The notes below the pieces were generated by a model. The model searched no databases, was not told the origin of the DNA, and saw only the letters and a list, made by a program, of their open reading frames with translations. Shown here piece after piece: positions 18,033-26,354 of a DNA stretch of 43,950 nt. Position 1 is the stretch's first letter; the number at the start of each line of letters is the position of its first letter. Position numbers and translations under genes: made by a program. Origin of the DNA: Bacteroidales bacterium (lineage in GTDB: Bacteria; Bacteroidota; Bacteroidia; Bacteroidales; UBA932); assembly GCA_022648545.1 (NCBI GenBank), contig JALCMP010000015.1, positions 1 through 43,950 on the forward strand, written 5' to 3'.

Positions 18033-19391
18033 ATGAATAAGAAAGGAACCATACTCGTAGTAGACGACAAAAAGGCCGTCCTCTCGGCTCTCAAATTATT
18101 ACTCGGGAATTATTTCGAAACTATAATATTATCCGAACATCCCGACAGAATCCCTGCAATATTAAAAAATAACGACGTTGACGTAGTACTCCTCGACATG
18201 AACTTCAGGGCAATGGTGAATACCGGCAACGAAGGTCTTTTCTGGCTCGGCGAAATAAAAAAAGCCGACGCAGACATACAGGTCGTAGTATTTACCGCCT
18301 ATGCCGATATAGACCTTGCAGTAGAAGCCATAAAGCGCGGTGCATCCGACTTCGTAGTTAAACCGTGGGACAACGGGAAACTGGTTGCATCGATGCTGCA
18401 TGCCTTTCAGATAAGGAAATCAGGACGCGACATGGAAAGGCTCAGGGAGATGAAAGAAGGACTTATGGATGAAAAAAGAATGTATTGGGGGACCGGAACC
18501 ATAATGACTCGTCTTCACGAAATAATAAAGAAAGTTTCCTCAACGGACGCCAATATCCTCATTACCGGAGAAAACGGAACCGGCAAGGAAATGCTTGCAA
18601 GAGAAATACATCTTCTCTCCGAACGAAGGAAAGAGTTGTTCGTAAGCGTTGATATGGGAGCAATAAGCGAAACCCTTTTCGAAAGTGAACTCTTCGGACA
18701 CGTAAAGGGTGCCTTTACCGATGCCGTAAACGACAGGGCCGGAAAATTTGAAATAGCGGACGGCGGAACCTTGTTCCTCGACGAAATAGCCAATCTTCCT
18801 TATCATCTTCAAGCCAAATTACTTACCGTAATACAAAGCAGACGTATAGTTAGAGTAGGAAGCAACAGGCCGGTGGATACAAACGTAAGACTCATATGCG
18901 CAACCAACAGGGATCTGGAGAAAATGGTAGCCGACGGAAATTTCCGCGAAGACCTTTTTTATCGGATAAATACTATCCGCACAGAATTGCCGCCGCTCCG
19001 TAAACGTATAGAAGATATAATACCGCTTGCACAAATGTTCCTCGCTTCATACTCCTCCAGATACGGCAAAAAAATAAACGGTTTTTCGGAACAGGCGAGC
19101 AACAATCTTAAAAAGCATCCCTGGCCGGGAAACATAAGGGAACTTCAGCATACAATAGAAAAAGCCGTAATAATGTGCGACGGCAAGATTATAATGCCGC
19201 AGGATCTGCTTCTCGACAAACCGAGGAACAAGACCATTTATAATAAAGGTCCCGTCACTCTGGAAGAAATGGAAAAGGGAACTATCAAAGAGGCCGTACA
19301 AAGAAACGAAGGGAACATGTCCGCCGTTGCAAAAGAACTCGGAATAACACGACAGACCCTTTATAATAAGATAAAACGTTACGAATTATGA
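18033..19391 (+). CDS. NtrC-family sigma-54-dependent response regulator
   Basis: The start at 18033 gives 452 residues and begins MNKKGTILVVDDKKAV; a longer in-frame start at 17958 would add 25 residues ahead of the receiver domain. The receiver has acidic D11/D12, phosphoacceptor D55 (VVLLDMNF) and K110. The AAA+ domain has Walker A GENGTGKE at 179-186, the sigma-54 contact loop GAFTDA at 226-231 (a natural variant of GAFTGA) and Walker B TLFLDEI at 246-252. An arginine-finger region follows. A Fis-type helix-turn-helix ends the protein (GNMSAVAKELGITRQTLYNKI). It overlaps the kinase gene by 4 nt. The divergent efflux operon with a sigma-54 promoter is its probable target. A TACATTTG box ends 3 nt before the ATG. 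Confidence 0.95.
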   Translation: MNKKGTILVVDDKKAVLSALKLLLGNYFETIILSEHPDRIPAILKNNDVDVVLLDMNFRAMVNTGNEGLFWLGEIKKADADIQVVVFTAYADIDLAVEAIKRGASDFVVKPWDNGKLVASMLHAFQIRKSGRDMERLREMKEGLMDEKRMYWGTGTIMTRLHEIIKKVSSTDANILITGENGTGKEMLAREIHLLSERRKELFVSVDMGAISETLFESELFGHVKGAFTDAVNDRAGKFEIADGGTLFLDEIANLPYHLQAKLLTVIQSRRIVRVGSNRPVDTNVRLICATNRDLEKMVADGNFREDLFYRINTIRTELPPLRKRIEDIIPLAQMFLASYSSRYGKKINGFSEQASNNLKKHPWPGNIRELQHTIEKAVIMCDGKIIMPQDLLLDKPRNKTIYNKGPVTLEEMEKGTIKEAVQRNEGNMSAVAKELGITRQTLYNKIKRYEL

Positions 19392-20707
19392 AAATAAGCG
19401 ATACACGCACAGGACAGCTTCTCGCCGTCGTCCTTATAATAATCTTTACGGCGCTATCCGCAACAAGCATATGTTTAGGCAGATACGTCCATCTAGTCAT
19501 ATATATACCCGTTTTATCGTACGTAGTATTTTACACCTTGAGGCTATTCGGAAGAACGGCACGCAAGGTCGCCTTTATGTTCGATGCCATAGATTGCGAC
19601 GATTACTCCTTCAGATTTTCAGGAAAATCCGAAAGCATGAACGAAAAGCTTCTTGACAAATCCCTCAACCGAATAAAAGAAATCCTCGGCAACGTAAGGA
19701 AAAGGGAGGCGGACAAGGAAAAATATTACGGCCGCATATTGGACAGCGTCCGGACGGGAATAATAGTAATGGAAGATAACGGAAACGTCCGGCAGACTAA
19801 TAACGAATCCGAACGCATGCTGGGACTGGAAGTTATAACCAACATAAATCAGATTATGCACATTGCACCTGCCGCAGGGAAAGCCATAAAAGAAATAAAT
19901 CCGGGGGAATCCCTAAAGGCCGATATCACAAATGAACTTGGGACAAACGAAATATCGCTTGCGGCATCCGACGTGGAATATGACGGCAAGAGATTAAAGA
20001 TCATCTCCATAAACGATATAAACAAGGCCATGAATGAAAAGGAAGTGGAATCATGGATAAAACTCACGAGGATCCTTACACATGAAATAATGAATTCGCT
20101 TGCTCCGATTACATCGTTAAGCGAGACTCTTATTAATATTCCGCGGAACGATCCTTCCCTGCATGAAGGACTGGAAACCATATATAAAACAAGCCGAAAC
20201 CTCATCTCTTTCGTAGAATCATATCGCAAATTCACAAGAATACAACCTCCGGTAAAAAAGCCGTTCGATTTAAAGCCGGTTATAGAAAACACTGCGGGAC
20301 TTGTATTACAGGAAATCAACGATTCTTCAATAACCGTTAATACGAAAGTTTCCCCTGCCGGACTTATGGCGTACGGAGACGAGGCACTTATATCACAAGT
20401 GCTGGTAAATCTTATAAAGAATGCGGCCCAGGCTCTTGAAGACGCACCTGCAGATAAAGAAAAAACTATATCGGTTCTTGCAGGAACGGATTCCGATGAA
20501 AATGTATTCATACGTATAGGAAACACCGGCAATGCCATTCCGAAAGACATTGCCGAAAATATTTTCACACCGTTCTTTACCACCCGGGAAAAAGGTTCAG
20601 GCGTAGGGTTAAGCATTTCGCGCCAGATAATGCTGCTTCACCGCGGCTCCCTGCGGCTTACATCCAACCGCAGCGGAAACGTTGAATTTACCGTCACGTT
20701 TCCGTAA
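19388..20707 (+). CDS. NtrY-like membrane sensor histidine kinase
   Basis: The 439-residue protein has two N-terminal transmembrane helices (about 9-30 and 34-54) with almost no periplasmic loop, so it probably senses within or near the membrane. A linker with a PAS-like domain (about 112-215) follows. The dimerisation and phosphoacceptor motif LTHEIMNSLAPI carries His232. The catalytic domain has the N box (VLVNLIKNAAQAL) and FFTTREKGSGVGLSISRQIM. In the G1 box the usual Asp is Asn (IGNTGNAIP); related Bacteroidota kinases that I recall also vary here. Its ATG overlaps the regulator's TGA, so the two are translationally coupled and should form one two-component system for the adjacent pump. 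Confidence 0.93.
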   Translation: MKISDTRTGQLLAVVLIIIFTALSATSICLGRYVHLVIYIPVLSYVVFYTLRLFGRTARKVAFMFDAIDCDDYSFRFSGKSESMNEKLLDKSLNRIKEILGNVRKREADKEKYYGRILDSVRTGIIVMEDNGNVRQTNNESERMLGLEVITNINQIMHIAPAAGKAIKEINPGESLKADITNELGTNEISLAASDVEYDGKRLKIISINDINKAMNEKEVESWIKLTRILTHEIMNSLAPITSLSETLINIPRNDPSLHEGLETIYKTSRNLISFVESYRKFTRIQPPVKKPFDLKPVIENTAGLVLQEINDSSITVNTKVSPAGLMAYGDEALISQVLVNLIKNAAQALEDAPADKEKTISVLAGTDSDENVFIRIGNTGNAIPKDIAENIFTPFFTTREKGSGVGLSISRQIMLLHRGSLRLTSNRSGNVEFTVTFP

Positions 20708-20750
20708 TTTTTGGGGAGGAGGAAAGCCGGCACACGGCAAAACTATTTAA

Positions 20751-22373
20751 CTATTTATCGGTGACTTCCGTTATCGGACTGCCTATGCATCCGTCAGGCA
20801 TCTGTATATGCAGCAGCGCTGCAAGAGTTGCCGATATATCGGTCATATAAACCGTTTTATGAGTGCATCCGTGTCTTATATTCCATCCCATAAAAATGAG
20901 AGGGATATGCGTATCGTACGGATTCCATACTCCGTGTGACGTCCCCGTTTTGTAGTACGAAGGGAGCCATCCCGGCATTGGTATTATTTGTATGCTTCCG
21001 CTGCGCAAATGGTTGTATCCGTTTATCATCATTTCTTTCAGCGGCATGGGAATGGAGGCTTCCGATATTTTATCCTGATCTACTACATATTGTACGCCCT
21101 TTTGCTTTTGAAGAAAGGCAACGGCTTCTTTTCTTATCTGCTCTGAATTCAGATGAAGACTATCCATGCGTGCGGTATTAAGGGTTATCTGGAAATCGTT
21201 CATTCCGAGCACCAGAAGGGCTGCGCCGTATTTCCCTTTAAGAAATTCATTTAGCTTGGAAGGGATATCGTCATCCACGAGTCCCGAAGGCATTTTGGAA
21301 GCTTTCATAAATCCTTCGGCATGAGCAGCCCCGTGATCCGCCGTAAGGAAAAGCAGGTAATTTCCTTTGCCTGCTTTTTTGTCGAGAAAGGAAAAGAAGG
21401 AGGCGAGATCCCTGTCAAGACGAATGTAGAGGTCTTCTATTTCTACGGCATTTATTCCTGTAAGATGTCCGCAGTAATCGGTTGATGCGCAATTGATAGT
21501 AAGGAAATCGGTGGAGTTCCCTTCTCCCAGTCCGTATCCTTCTACGGCCGCTTTCGCAAACCAGAGGGTAAGCGTATTTCCGAACGGGGTCTGCCTGAAC
21601 GAAGAATGGTCGATGGCGTAGCTTTTCTTAAGGTCATACGGAAATACGGGATTTTCCGCCCCTTTGAGCGTCCCCTCCCACGGCTCGTCGTCGTCAGTAC
21701 TTTCCGTATAATCCTTAGGGGAAAGAGCCGTATGCCAGCCTCCTGCAATCAGTTTTTCTATATTGCCCGCATTGTTGAAGTTTTTTACCCATTGCGGAAG
21801 ATCATTCATATAATAGCTGCTAGTTACAAAATGTCCGGATTCATCGTCGAGCCAGAATGCGGCGGTCGGGTTGTGTCCGGCAGGAAGTATTGCGGCCCTG
21901 TCCTTTAGCGATATTCCAACTACGCGCGATTTAAAGTTGGTGGCAAGACGCAGCTCGTCCGTTATTGTGGTGGCGAGAAGGTTGCGGGGCGACATTTTTC
22001 CCGATTTATTATTCGTCCCCGTTCCGTGTACGGTTGCATCGTAAGTGCAATATACCGACTTGCCGGCCTTGTGGTCGTACCAGTTGTTTCCGGCAATTCC
22101 GTTTATAGAGGGAACAGACCCGGTGAATATTACAGAATGCCCTACCGCGGTTACCGAAGGAATGTAATTTATCATGGTGTTTTCGCACGAGAAACCCTCA
22201 TTCAAAAGCCTGCGGAATCCGCCTTCGCCGTATTTGTCATAAAATCTGTAAAGATAGTCCCAGCGCATCTGGTCTATTACTATACCTACGACCAAACGGG
22301 GACGAAGCTGCTGCGCGGCTCCGTTGAATACAATTGCCAGCATTGCGGCCAAAATCAAAATACTTTTTTTCAT
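20751..22373 (-). CDS. pafA: PafA-type alkaline phosphatase (phosphodiesterase superfamily)
   Basis: The start at 22373 gives 540 residues with signal peptide MKKSILILAAMLAIVFNGAAQ; an upstream ATG at 22457 would put 28 residues ahead of it. The motifs match the phosphate-irrepressible periplasmic phosphatase PafA: metal ligand D34 (GIVIDQMRWDY), nucleophile T75 (PSVTAVGHS), N96 (GIAGNNW), K157 and R159 (SLKDRAAILPAGH), each 4-5 residues before its PafA counterpart (D38, T79, N100, K162, R164). LTADHGAAH supplies further metal ligands. The enzyme would hydrolyse a wide range of phosphate monoesters in the periplasm. It is convergent with the kinase gene (43-nt gap, no strong terminator) and divergent from metK. 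Confidence 0.9.
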   Translation of the reverse strand: MKKSILILAAMLAIVFNGAAQQLRPRLVVGIVIDQMRWDYLYRFYDKYGEGGFRRLLNEGFSCENTMINYIPSVTAVGHSVIFTGSVPSINGIAGNNWYDHKAGKSVYCTYDATVHGTGTNNKSGKMSPRNLLATTITDELRLATNFKSRVVGISLKDRAAILPAGHNPTAAFWLDDESGHFVTSSYYMNDLPQWVKNFNNAGNIEKLIAGGWHTALSPKDYTESTDDDEPWEGTLKGAENPVFPYDLKKSYAIDHSSFRQTPFGNTLTLWFAKAAVEGYGLGEGNSTDFLTINCASTDYCGHLTGINAVEIEDLYIRLDRDLASFFSFLDKKAGKGNYLLFLTADHGAAHAEGFMKASKMPSGLVDDDIPSKLNEFLKGKYGAALLVLGMNDFQITLNTARMDSLHLNSEQIRKEAVAFLQKQKGVQYVVDQDKISEASIPMPLKEMMINGYNHLRSGSIQIIPMPGWLPSYYKTGTSHGVWNPYDTHIPLIFMGWNIRHGCTHKTVYMTDISATLAALLHIQMPDGCIGSPITEVTDK

Positions 22374-22403
22374 GTTTTTATTAATGTCTGTCCGGTTTTT
22401 CTT

Positions 22404-22411
22404 CAAATGTA
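22404..22411 (-). promoter_or_regulatory. -7 box of the pafA promoter
   Basis: On the minus strand this reads TACATTTG, matching TAnnTTTG. Initiation would be near 22397, 24 nt before the pafA ATG. No clear TTTG is seen about 20 nt upstream, so the match is partial. Confidence 0.4.
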
Positions 22412-22478
22412 ATTGAAAAACGCGCCCTGCATTCCGGCTTAAAATAAACTTTACCATATGTTTATACTAATTTAATAT

Positions 22479-22508
22479 TTTGCATTCCGATTAAAATTAT
22501 TATATTTG
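22479..22508 (+). promoter_or_regulatory. Promoter of metK
   Basis: TTTG at 22479-22482 and TATATTTG at 22501-22508 are separated by 18 nt, matching the Bacteroidota housekeeping promoter. Initiation near 22515 would place the whole riboswitch in the 5' leader. Confidence 0.65.
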
Positions 22509-22524
22509 CCGCTGTTATAGTTTT

Positions 22525-22575
22525 AGTGGAAAGATTTGTATCTGCTTGCAACCACATTAAAAAATGCTAAAAAGA
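22525..22575 (+). promoter_or_regulatory. SAM-II-class riboswitch in the metK leader
   Basis: P1 is GTGG (22526-22529) with CCAC (22552-22555). The loop holds GATTT (22533-22537) and TTGCAA (22546-22551). The 3' strand carries the conserved GCTAAAAAG (22566-22574). Aligned by eye to SAM-II examples I remember, a pseudoknot forms: G48-C67 and C49-G66 (last two digits of position), T46-A70, T43-A73, C42-G74 and T41-A75, with the two U positions expected at the ligand site preserved (T47, T68). The gene it precedes makes S-adenosylmethionine, so feedback repression is expected. The pairing is my reconstruction; SAM-V, which shares this core, is an alternative label. Confidence 0.82.
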
Positions 22576-22606
22576 ATCTATCGGGTTCACCGATTTCCTT
22601 TTTATC
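22569..22606 (+). terminator. Probable attenuator downstream of the SAM riboswitch
   Basis: ATCGG (22580-22584) pairs with CCGAT (22590-22594), followed by TTCCTTTTT: a short intrinsic terminator. Alternatively AAAAAG (22569-22574), part of the aptamer's 3' strand, pairs with CTTTTT (22598-22603), and AATC (22575-22578) with GATT (22592-22595), which would break the terminator. The two folds are mutually exclusive, so bound ligand would favour termination. An 8-bp AT-only hairpin (22641-22648 with 22652-22659) lies just before the metK ATG. Confidence 0.55.
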
Positions 22607-22664
22607 AATAACGGACAACACGGATCGAATCTTTTCGCTGAATAATTTAAAAAATTATTTAGTC

Positions 22665-23918
22665 ATGTCATATTTATTTACATCAGAATCGGTCTCCGAG
22701 GGACATCCCGATAAGGTTGCCGATCAGATTTCGGATGCGGTACTCGACGAATTTCTCCGTCAGGATCCCAACGCAAAAGTAGCCTGCGAAACTTTCTTGA
22801 GCACCGGACTGGTTGTCGTAGGAGGCGAAGTTAAATCTACCGCCTACGTGGATATTCAGGAAACCGCCCGCAAAGTCATAAATGAAATAGGTTATACAAG
22901 GGCGGAATATATGTTCGACGGTAATTCTTGCGGCATACTTTCGGCAATACACAGCCAGTCGCCCGACATAAACAGGGGCGTGGAAGTTTCCGACAGGGAC
23001 GAACAGGGTGCAGGCGACCAGGGAATGATGTTCGGCTATGCATGCCGCGATACCCCCGATTACATGCCCCTGCCAATATACCTTTCGAACCTTATGCTTA
23101 CGGAACTTGCGGACATAAGAAAAAACTCTTCGCTCATGCCTTATCTCCGTCCGGATGCCAAATCGCAGTTTACCATAGAATATTCGGACGACAGAAAACC
23201 GCTTCGCATACATACCATAGTACTTTCAACTCAGCACGACGAGTTCGACGGCGACGCAGCCATGCAGAAGAAGATAACGGAAGACACAAGGAACATATTA
23301 ATTCCAAGGATGATAAGCAAGCTTCCCGACGGACTCGGAGCATTGTTCGACGATAATTATATTTTATACGTCAACCCTACGGGCAAATTCGTAATCGGAG
23401 GGCCGCACGGCGATACCGGTCTTACCGGACGCAAGATAATAGTAGATACATACGGAGGCATGTGCCCTCACGGAGGAGGTGCGTTTTCGGGCAAAGATGC
23501 CAGTAAGGTAGATCGTTCGGCTACATATGCCGCAAGATATATAGCAAAGAATCTTGTTGCCGCAGGAATTGCAGATGAAATAATAATACAACTTTCATAT
23601 GCCATAGGAGTTGCAAAACCTCTCAGCATTTATGCAGATACCAGAGGGACCTCAAATGTAAATATTCCGGATGGTGAGATCGCTAAAAAAATAGGCGAAA
23701 TATTTGATCTGCGACCGGCGAAGATCATAGAAAAATTCGGACTGGAGAATCCTATTTTCCTTCCTACGGCAGCTTACGGCCACTTTGGCAGAAAACCTTA
23801 CGAGAAAGAAATAGACATAACGGACAACGGCCTTGAAAAGAAAAAGAAAGTATGTTTCTTCGGTTGGGAAAATCTTGATTCCGTATCAAAAATAAAAGAA
23901 GCTTTCGGAGTGAAATAA
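22665..23918 (+). CDS. metK: S-adenosylmethionine synthetase
   Basis: The 417-residue enzyme starts at [21 protein letters not shown]. Earlier in-frame codons from 22536 would translate the riboswitch, so 22665 is the start. The family signatures are complete: GHPDK near the N terminus, [12 protein letters not shown], the substrate loop [21 protein letters not shown], and GGGAFSGKD with KVDRSA after it. It makes S-adenosylmethionine from methionine and ATP in the cytosol. It is monocistronic in effect, with its own promoter, SAM-II-type leader and a strong terminator 23 nt after the stop. Confidence 0.98.
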   Translation: MSYLFTSESVSEGHPDKVADQISDAVLDEFLRQDPNAKVACETFLSTGLVVVGGEVKSTAYVDIQETARKVINEIGYTRAEYMFDGNSCGILSAIHSQSPDINRGVEVSDRDEQGAGDQGMMFGYACRDTPDYMPLPIYLSNLMLTELADIRKNSSLMPYLRPDAKSQFTIEYSDDRKPLRIHTIVLSTQHDEFDGDAAMQKKITEDTRNILIPRMISKLPDGLGALFDDNYILYVNPTGKFVIGGPHGDTGLTGRKIIVDTYGGMCPHGGGAFSGKDASKVDRSATYAARYIAKNLVAAGIADEIIIQLSYAIGVAKPLSIYADTRGTSNVNIPDGEIAKKIGEIFDLRPAKIIEKFGLENPIFLPTAAYGHFGRKPYEKEIDITDNGLEKKKKVCFFGWENLDSVSKIKEAFGVK

Positions 23919-23941
23919 TTTTTACATTTTTTCAATGCAGG

Positions 23942-23985
23942 ATTCCGCCTTCCGGTTAATTTTACATTTCGGAAGGCGGAATTTT
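23942..23985 (+). terminator. Strong intrinsic terminator after metK
   Basis: A perfect 13-bp stem, 23942-23954 (ATTCCGCCTTCCG) with 23970-23982 (CGGAAGGCGGAAT), has a 15-nt loop and TTTT at 23982-23985. The comF start codon follows immediately at 23986. Confidence 0.9.
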
Positions 23986-24777
23986 ATGTTGGGAATGATA
24001 ATTATAAAACGGACTTTATTCGCATTAAAAGCTCTCGAGGATTTTATTTTGCCGCGGTCGTGCAGGGTCTGCGGAAAGAATCTTATGGTTTTTGAGAAGC
24101 ACATCTGTCTGGAATGCCTTGCCGATTTCCCTTTTACCGGATATTGGCGACTTGCTGAAAGTCCCGCCGACGATATTTTTGCAGGACGGGTGAAGCTGGA
24201 GAAAGTACATAGCCTGTTCTTCTACTCCGGAGCCTATAAGAAGCTAATTTATGCCGTAAAATATAAATCGGACATAGGATTGGGTAAATTTCTCGGCAGA
24301 ATGCTGGGTAAAAGCATAATGGAATTTTATTCAAATCCCGATAATAAAATCGGTTTCCCGGATTATATAGTCCCAGTACCGCTGCATTTTATGAAAAAGT
24401 TAAAAAGAGGCTACAATCAATCGGAAGTAATAGCCGAAGGAATATCTCAGGTTACGGGCATAAAAATAGAGAAACGTCTTCTCAAAAGGCGCCGCTATAC
24501 TAAAACTCAAACGAGAAAGGACAGGACTGAAAGATGGCTGAACGTAAAAAAGGCATTCCGCCTTACAAGATACGGTGCCGAATTTTCAGCACGTTTGTTC
24601 GGGCAGGACATGAGTCAGACCGCAGGCGCTGGGAAAAAGCCCGATAGCCCGACCGTACATTTCCTTGTAGTGGACGACGTCCTTACCACCGGAGCAACTC
24701 TGGAAGTCTGCTGCTCCATTCTCAGGGATAATTTCGATTGTCCGGTAAGCGCAGCCACGGTTGCATTCGTGGAATAA
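23986..24777 (+). CDS. comF: ComF-family phosphoribosyltransferase-like protein
   Basis: The product has 263 residues from the ATG at 23986 (an ATG at 23995 is also possible). An N-terminal zinc-finger-like pair of Cys motifs (CRVCGK and CLEC) lies around residues 25-45. Next come the ComF segment KLKRGYNQSEVIAEGIS and the type-I phosphoribosyltransferase PRPP loop VVDDVLTTGATL near the C terminus. ComF is needed for DNA uptake in competent bacteria, apparently at the inner membrane with the ComEC system; its exact role outside those species is uncertain. The start codon touches the metK terminator and no separate promoter was seen, so expression may depend on read-through. Confidence 0.92.
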   Translation: MLGMIIIKRTLFALKALEDFILPRSCRVCGKNLMVFEKHICLECLADFPFTGYWRLAESPADDIFAGRVKLEKVHSLFFYSGAYKKLIYAVKYKSDIGLGKFLGRMLGKSIMEFYSNPDNKIGFPDYIVPVPLHFMKKLKRGYNQSEVIAEGISQVTGIKIEKRLLKRRRYTKTQTRKDRTERWLNVKKAFRLTRYGAEFSARLFGQDMSQTAGAGKKPDSPTVHFLVVDDVLTTGATLEVCCSILRDNFDCPVSAATVAFVE

Positions 24778-24819
24778 TTTTGGATATTTTAATTATCTTT
24801 GATAACGTATTTTCTTTTT

Positions 24820-25602
24820 ATGCTGGATTTTATTGACATAAGGTTCGTTGATCTGATAGATATTGCGCTGGTTGCATTGTTGATCTACCAGATATACAGA
24901 ATAATAAAGGGTACTGCTGCTCTGGGCATATTCTTGGGCATAATATTCCTGTATGTTGTCTGGCTGGTAGTCAAGGCCCTCGACATGAAGTTGCTTTCCA
25001 CTATTCTGGGACAGATACTCGGCGTAGGACTTCTGGCTCTTATCATACTTTTTCAGCAGGAGATAAGAAGATTCCTGCTGCGTCTCGGATCCACCTATGT
25101 AAACAATTCGCACTCCACAAAATTCATAAAAAAGATTTTCGGATACAGGAACCATTCCGTGCCGCTGGAAACTTTGGATGAGGTCACACAGGCATGCAGG
25201 AGAATGAGCGAAACGCATACCGGAGCACTTATAGTTCTGGCCCACGTCTCTTCACTTAATTTTGTGGTCGAAACCGGCGATGTCATAAATGCTAAAGTCA
25301 ACAGGCGACTTTTAGAAAATATATTTTTTAAGAACGCTCCGCTTCACGACGGTGCGATAGTTCTCTCGGCTAATAAAATAGTAGCTGCGCGCTGTACGCT
25401 TCCCATATCGGAAACGCCCAATATTCCTCCCCGCTACGGAATGAGACACAAGGCAGCAATAGGTCTTACGGAGGAAACCGACGCTTCTGTTATTGTGGTA
25501 TCTGAGGAAACCGGAGAGATTTCTTTCGTTCAGGACGGAAAGATAGAGACCATGAACAGCATAAGCGAACTGCGCCTCAGAATAGAAGGATCGTTCAAAT
25601 AA
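24820..25602 (+). CDS. cdaA: Diadenylate cyclase CdaA (c-di-AMP synthase)
   Basis: I use the ATG at 24820 (260 residues); a TTG at 24799 lies inside a likely -7 box (TATCTTTG, 24794-24801). Three N-terminal transmembrane helices (about residues 14-30, 34-53 and 62-78) precede the DAC domain, the CdaA layout. Active-site motifs are DGA (residues 177-179, LHDGAIV) and RYGMRHKAAIG, where the usual RHR triad reads RHK (209-211). The enzyme joins two ATP into the second messenger c-di-AMP, which controls potassium and osmolyte balance and envelope homeostasis. It is not next to glmM or a CdaR gene here. It converges on plsY with 6 nt between stops. Confidence 0.93.
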   Translation: MLDFIDIRFVDLIDIALVALLIYQIYRIIKGTAALGIFLGIIFLYVVWLVVKALDMKLLSTILGQILGVGLLALIILFQQEIRRFLLRLGSTYVNNSHSTKFIKKIFGYRNHSVPLETLDEVTQACRRMSETHTGALIVLAHVSSLNFVVETGDVINAKVNRRLLENIFFKNAPLHDGAIVLSANKIVAARCTLPISETPNIPPRYGMRHKAAIGLTEETDASVIVVSEETGEISFVQDGKIETMNSISELRLRIEGSFK

Positions 25603-25608
25603 TCAGAT

Positions 25609-26283
25609 TTACAAAAATGAATTGCGCCCCGGAGGTGCCTTTATGAAGAATTTTTCTTCTTTTCCGTGCCACAGCCTTTTGAGATTGCTTATATGGGAAA
25701 GCCATATTGTTACTCCTATTACTATGCTGAAGATTTTTAAGGTTAAGGTCTCCCGCGGTTCGAGCCACATAGCAAAAAGCAGGTTCACCATAATGGGGAA
25801 ACATGTTACTGCGGTTATTACACTTACGGAAACGTATTTTGTTATGAAAAAAACTATAAGAAATACGATAGTACAGAGGAGTACGGCAAAAGGATGCATT
25901 GCAAGCAGAGCTCCACAGGTAGTAGCAACACCTTTCCCGCCATGGAAACCATGGTATACCGGAAATATATGCCCTATTACGGCTGCCGTTCCGAAAACTA
26001 TCTGCGCTGCAACGAATGCATTCGTTTCCCTTTCAAAAGGCAGCAGGAATACAAGGCTTACAGCCACCACGCCCTTAAGAATGTCGAGCGCAAGTACAAG
26101 CAGCCCCATGGGCCATCCGAGAATTCTCTGGACGTTATTCGCTCCGGGATTTTTACTTCCGTAGTTTCTTATGTCTATATGATATATTAATCCGGAAAAA
26201 ATTATCGAGTTGGATACGGACCCTATGAGGTAGGCCGAAATAGTTAATCCGATATATAGAAAGGTTGTGGCCGTAGCGCCCAT
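25609..26283 (-). CDS. plsY: Acyl-phosphate:glycerol-3-phosphate acyltransferase
   Basis: The 224-residue integral membrane protein has about five hydrophobic helices. All three PlsY motifs are visible: GSKNPGANN (about 43-51), GHIFPVYHGFHGGKGVAT (about 104-121) and SHISNLKRL near the C terminus. It transfers the acyl group from acyl phosphate to glycerol 3-phosphate, the first step of phospholipid synthesis. The start at 26283 is 71 nt from the divergent mutS2 start. A minus-strand TAAATTTG box (26309-26302) could drive it, initiating near 26296. Confidence 0.96.
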   Translation of the reverse strand: MGATATTFLYIGLTISAYLIGSVSNSIIFSGLIYHIDIRNYGSKNPGANNVQRILGWPMGLLVLALDILKGVVAVSLVFLLPFERETNAFVAAQIVFGTAAVIGHIFPVYHGFHGGKGVATTCGALLAMHPFAVLLCTIVFLIVFFITKYVSVSVITAVTCFPIMVNLLFAMWLEPRETLTLKIFSIVIGVTIWLSHISNLKRLWHGKEEKFFIKAPPGRNSFL

Positions 26284-26293
26284 TTTTCGTTCG

Positions 26294-26326
26294 TTTGATT
26301 ACAAATTTATAAAACTTTTATCTTTG
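26294..26326 (+). promoter_or_regulatory. Promoter of mutS2
   Basis: TTTG (26294-26297) and TATCTTTG (26319-26326) have 21 nt between them, a full match to the Bacteroidota promoter. Initiation near 26333 leaves about 22 nt before the mutS2 ATG. The minus-strand box for plsY (26302-26309) lies inside this promoter, so the two divergent genes share the region. Confidence 0.7.
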
Positions 26327-26354
26327 CATTGATTTTTAAAAGAATTATTTCCTT

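Noticed and set aside
20723-20745. Short GCCG/CGGC hairpin between the kinase and pafA
   Set aside because: Only four base pairs and no T tract; too weak to call a terminator.
22533-22567. GTAT (22538-22541) pairing with ATGC (22564-22567) as the riboswitch pseudoknot
   Set aside because: It gives four pairs but does not line up with the position of the second helix relative to TTGCAA in SAM-II; the pairing of 22541-22549 with 22566-22575 fits better.
22536-22664. Longer reading frame upstream of metK
   Set aside because: It is the riboswitch and attenuator region; MetK proteins start at the SEGHPDK-containing segment.
25622-26164. 180-codon open frame on the plus strand opposite plsY
   Set aside because: It is antisense to a gene with all three PlsY motifs and shows no recognisable protein features; it is a shadow frame.
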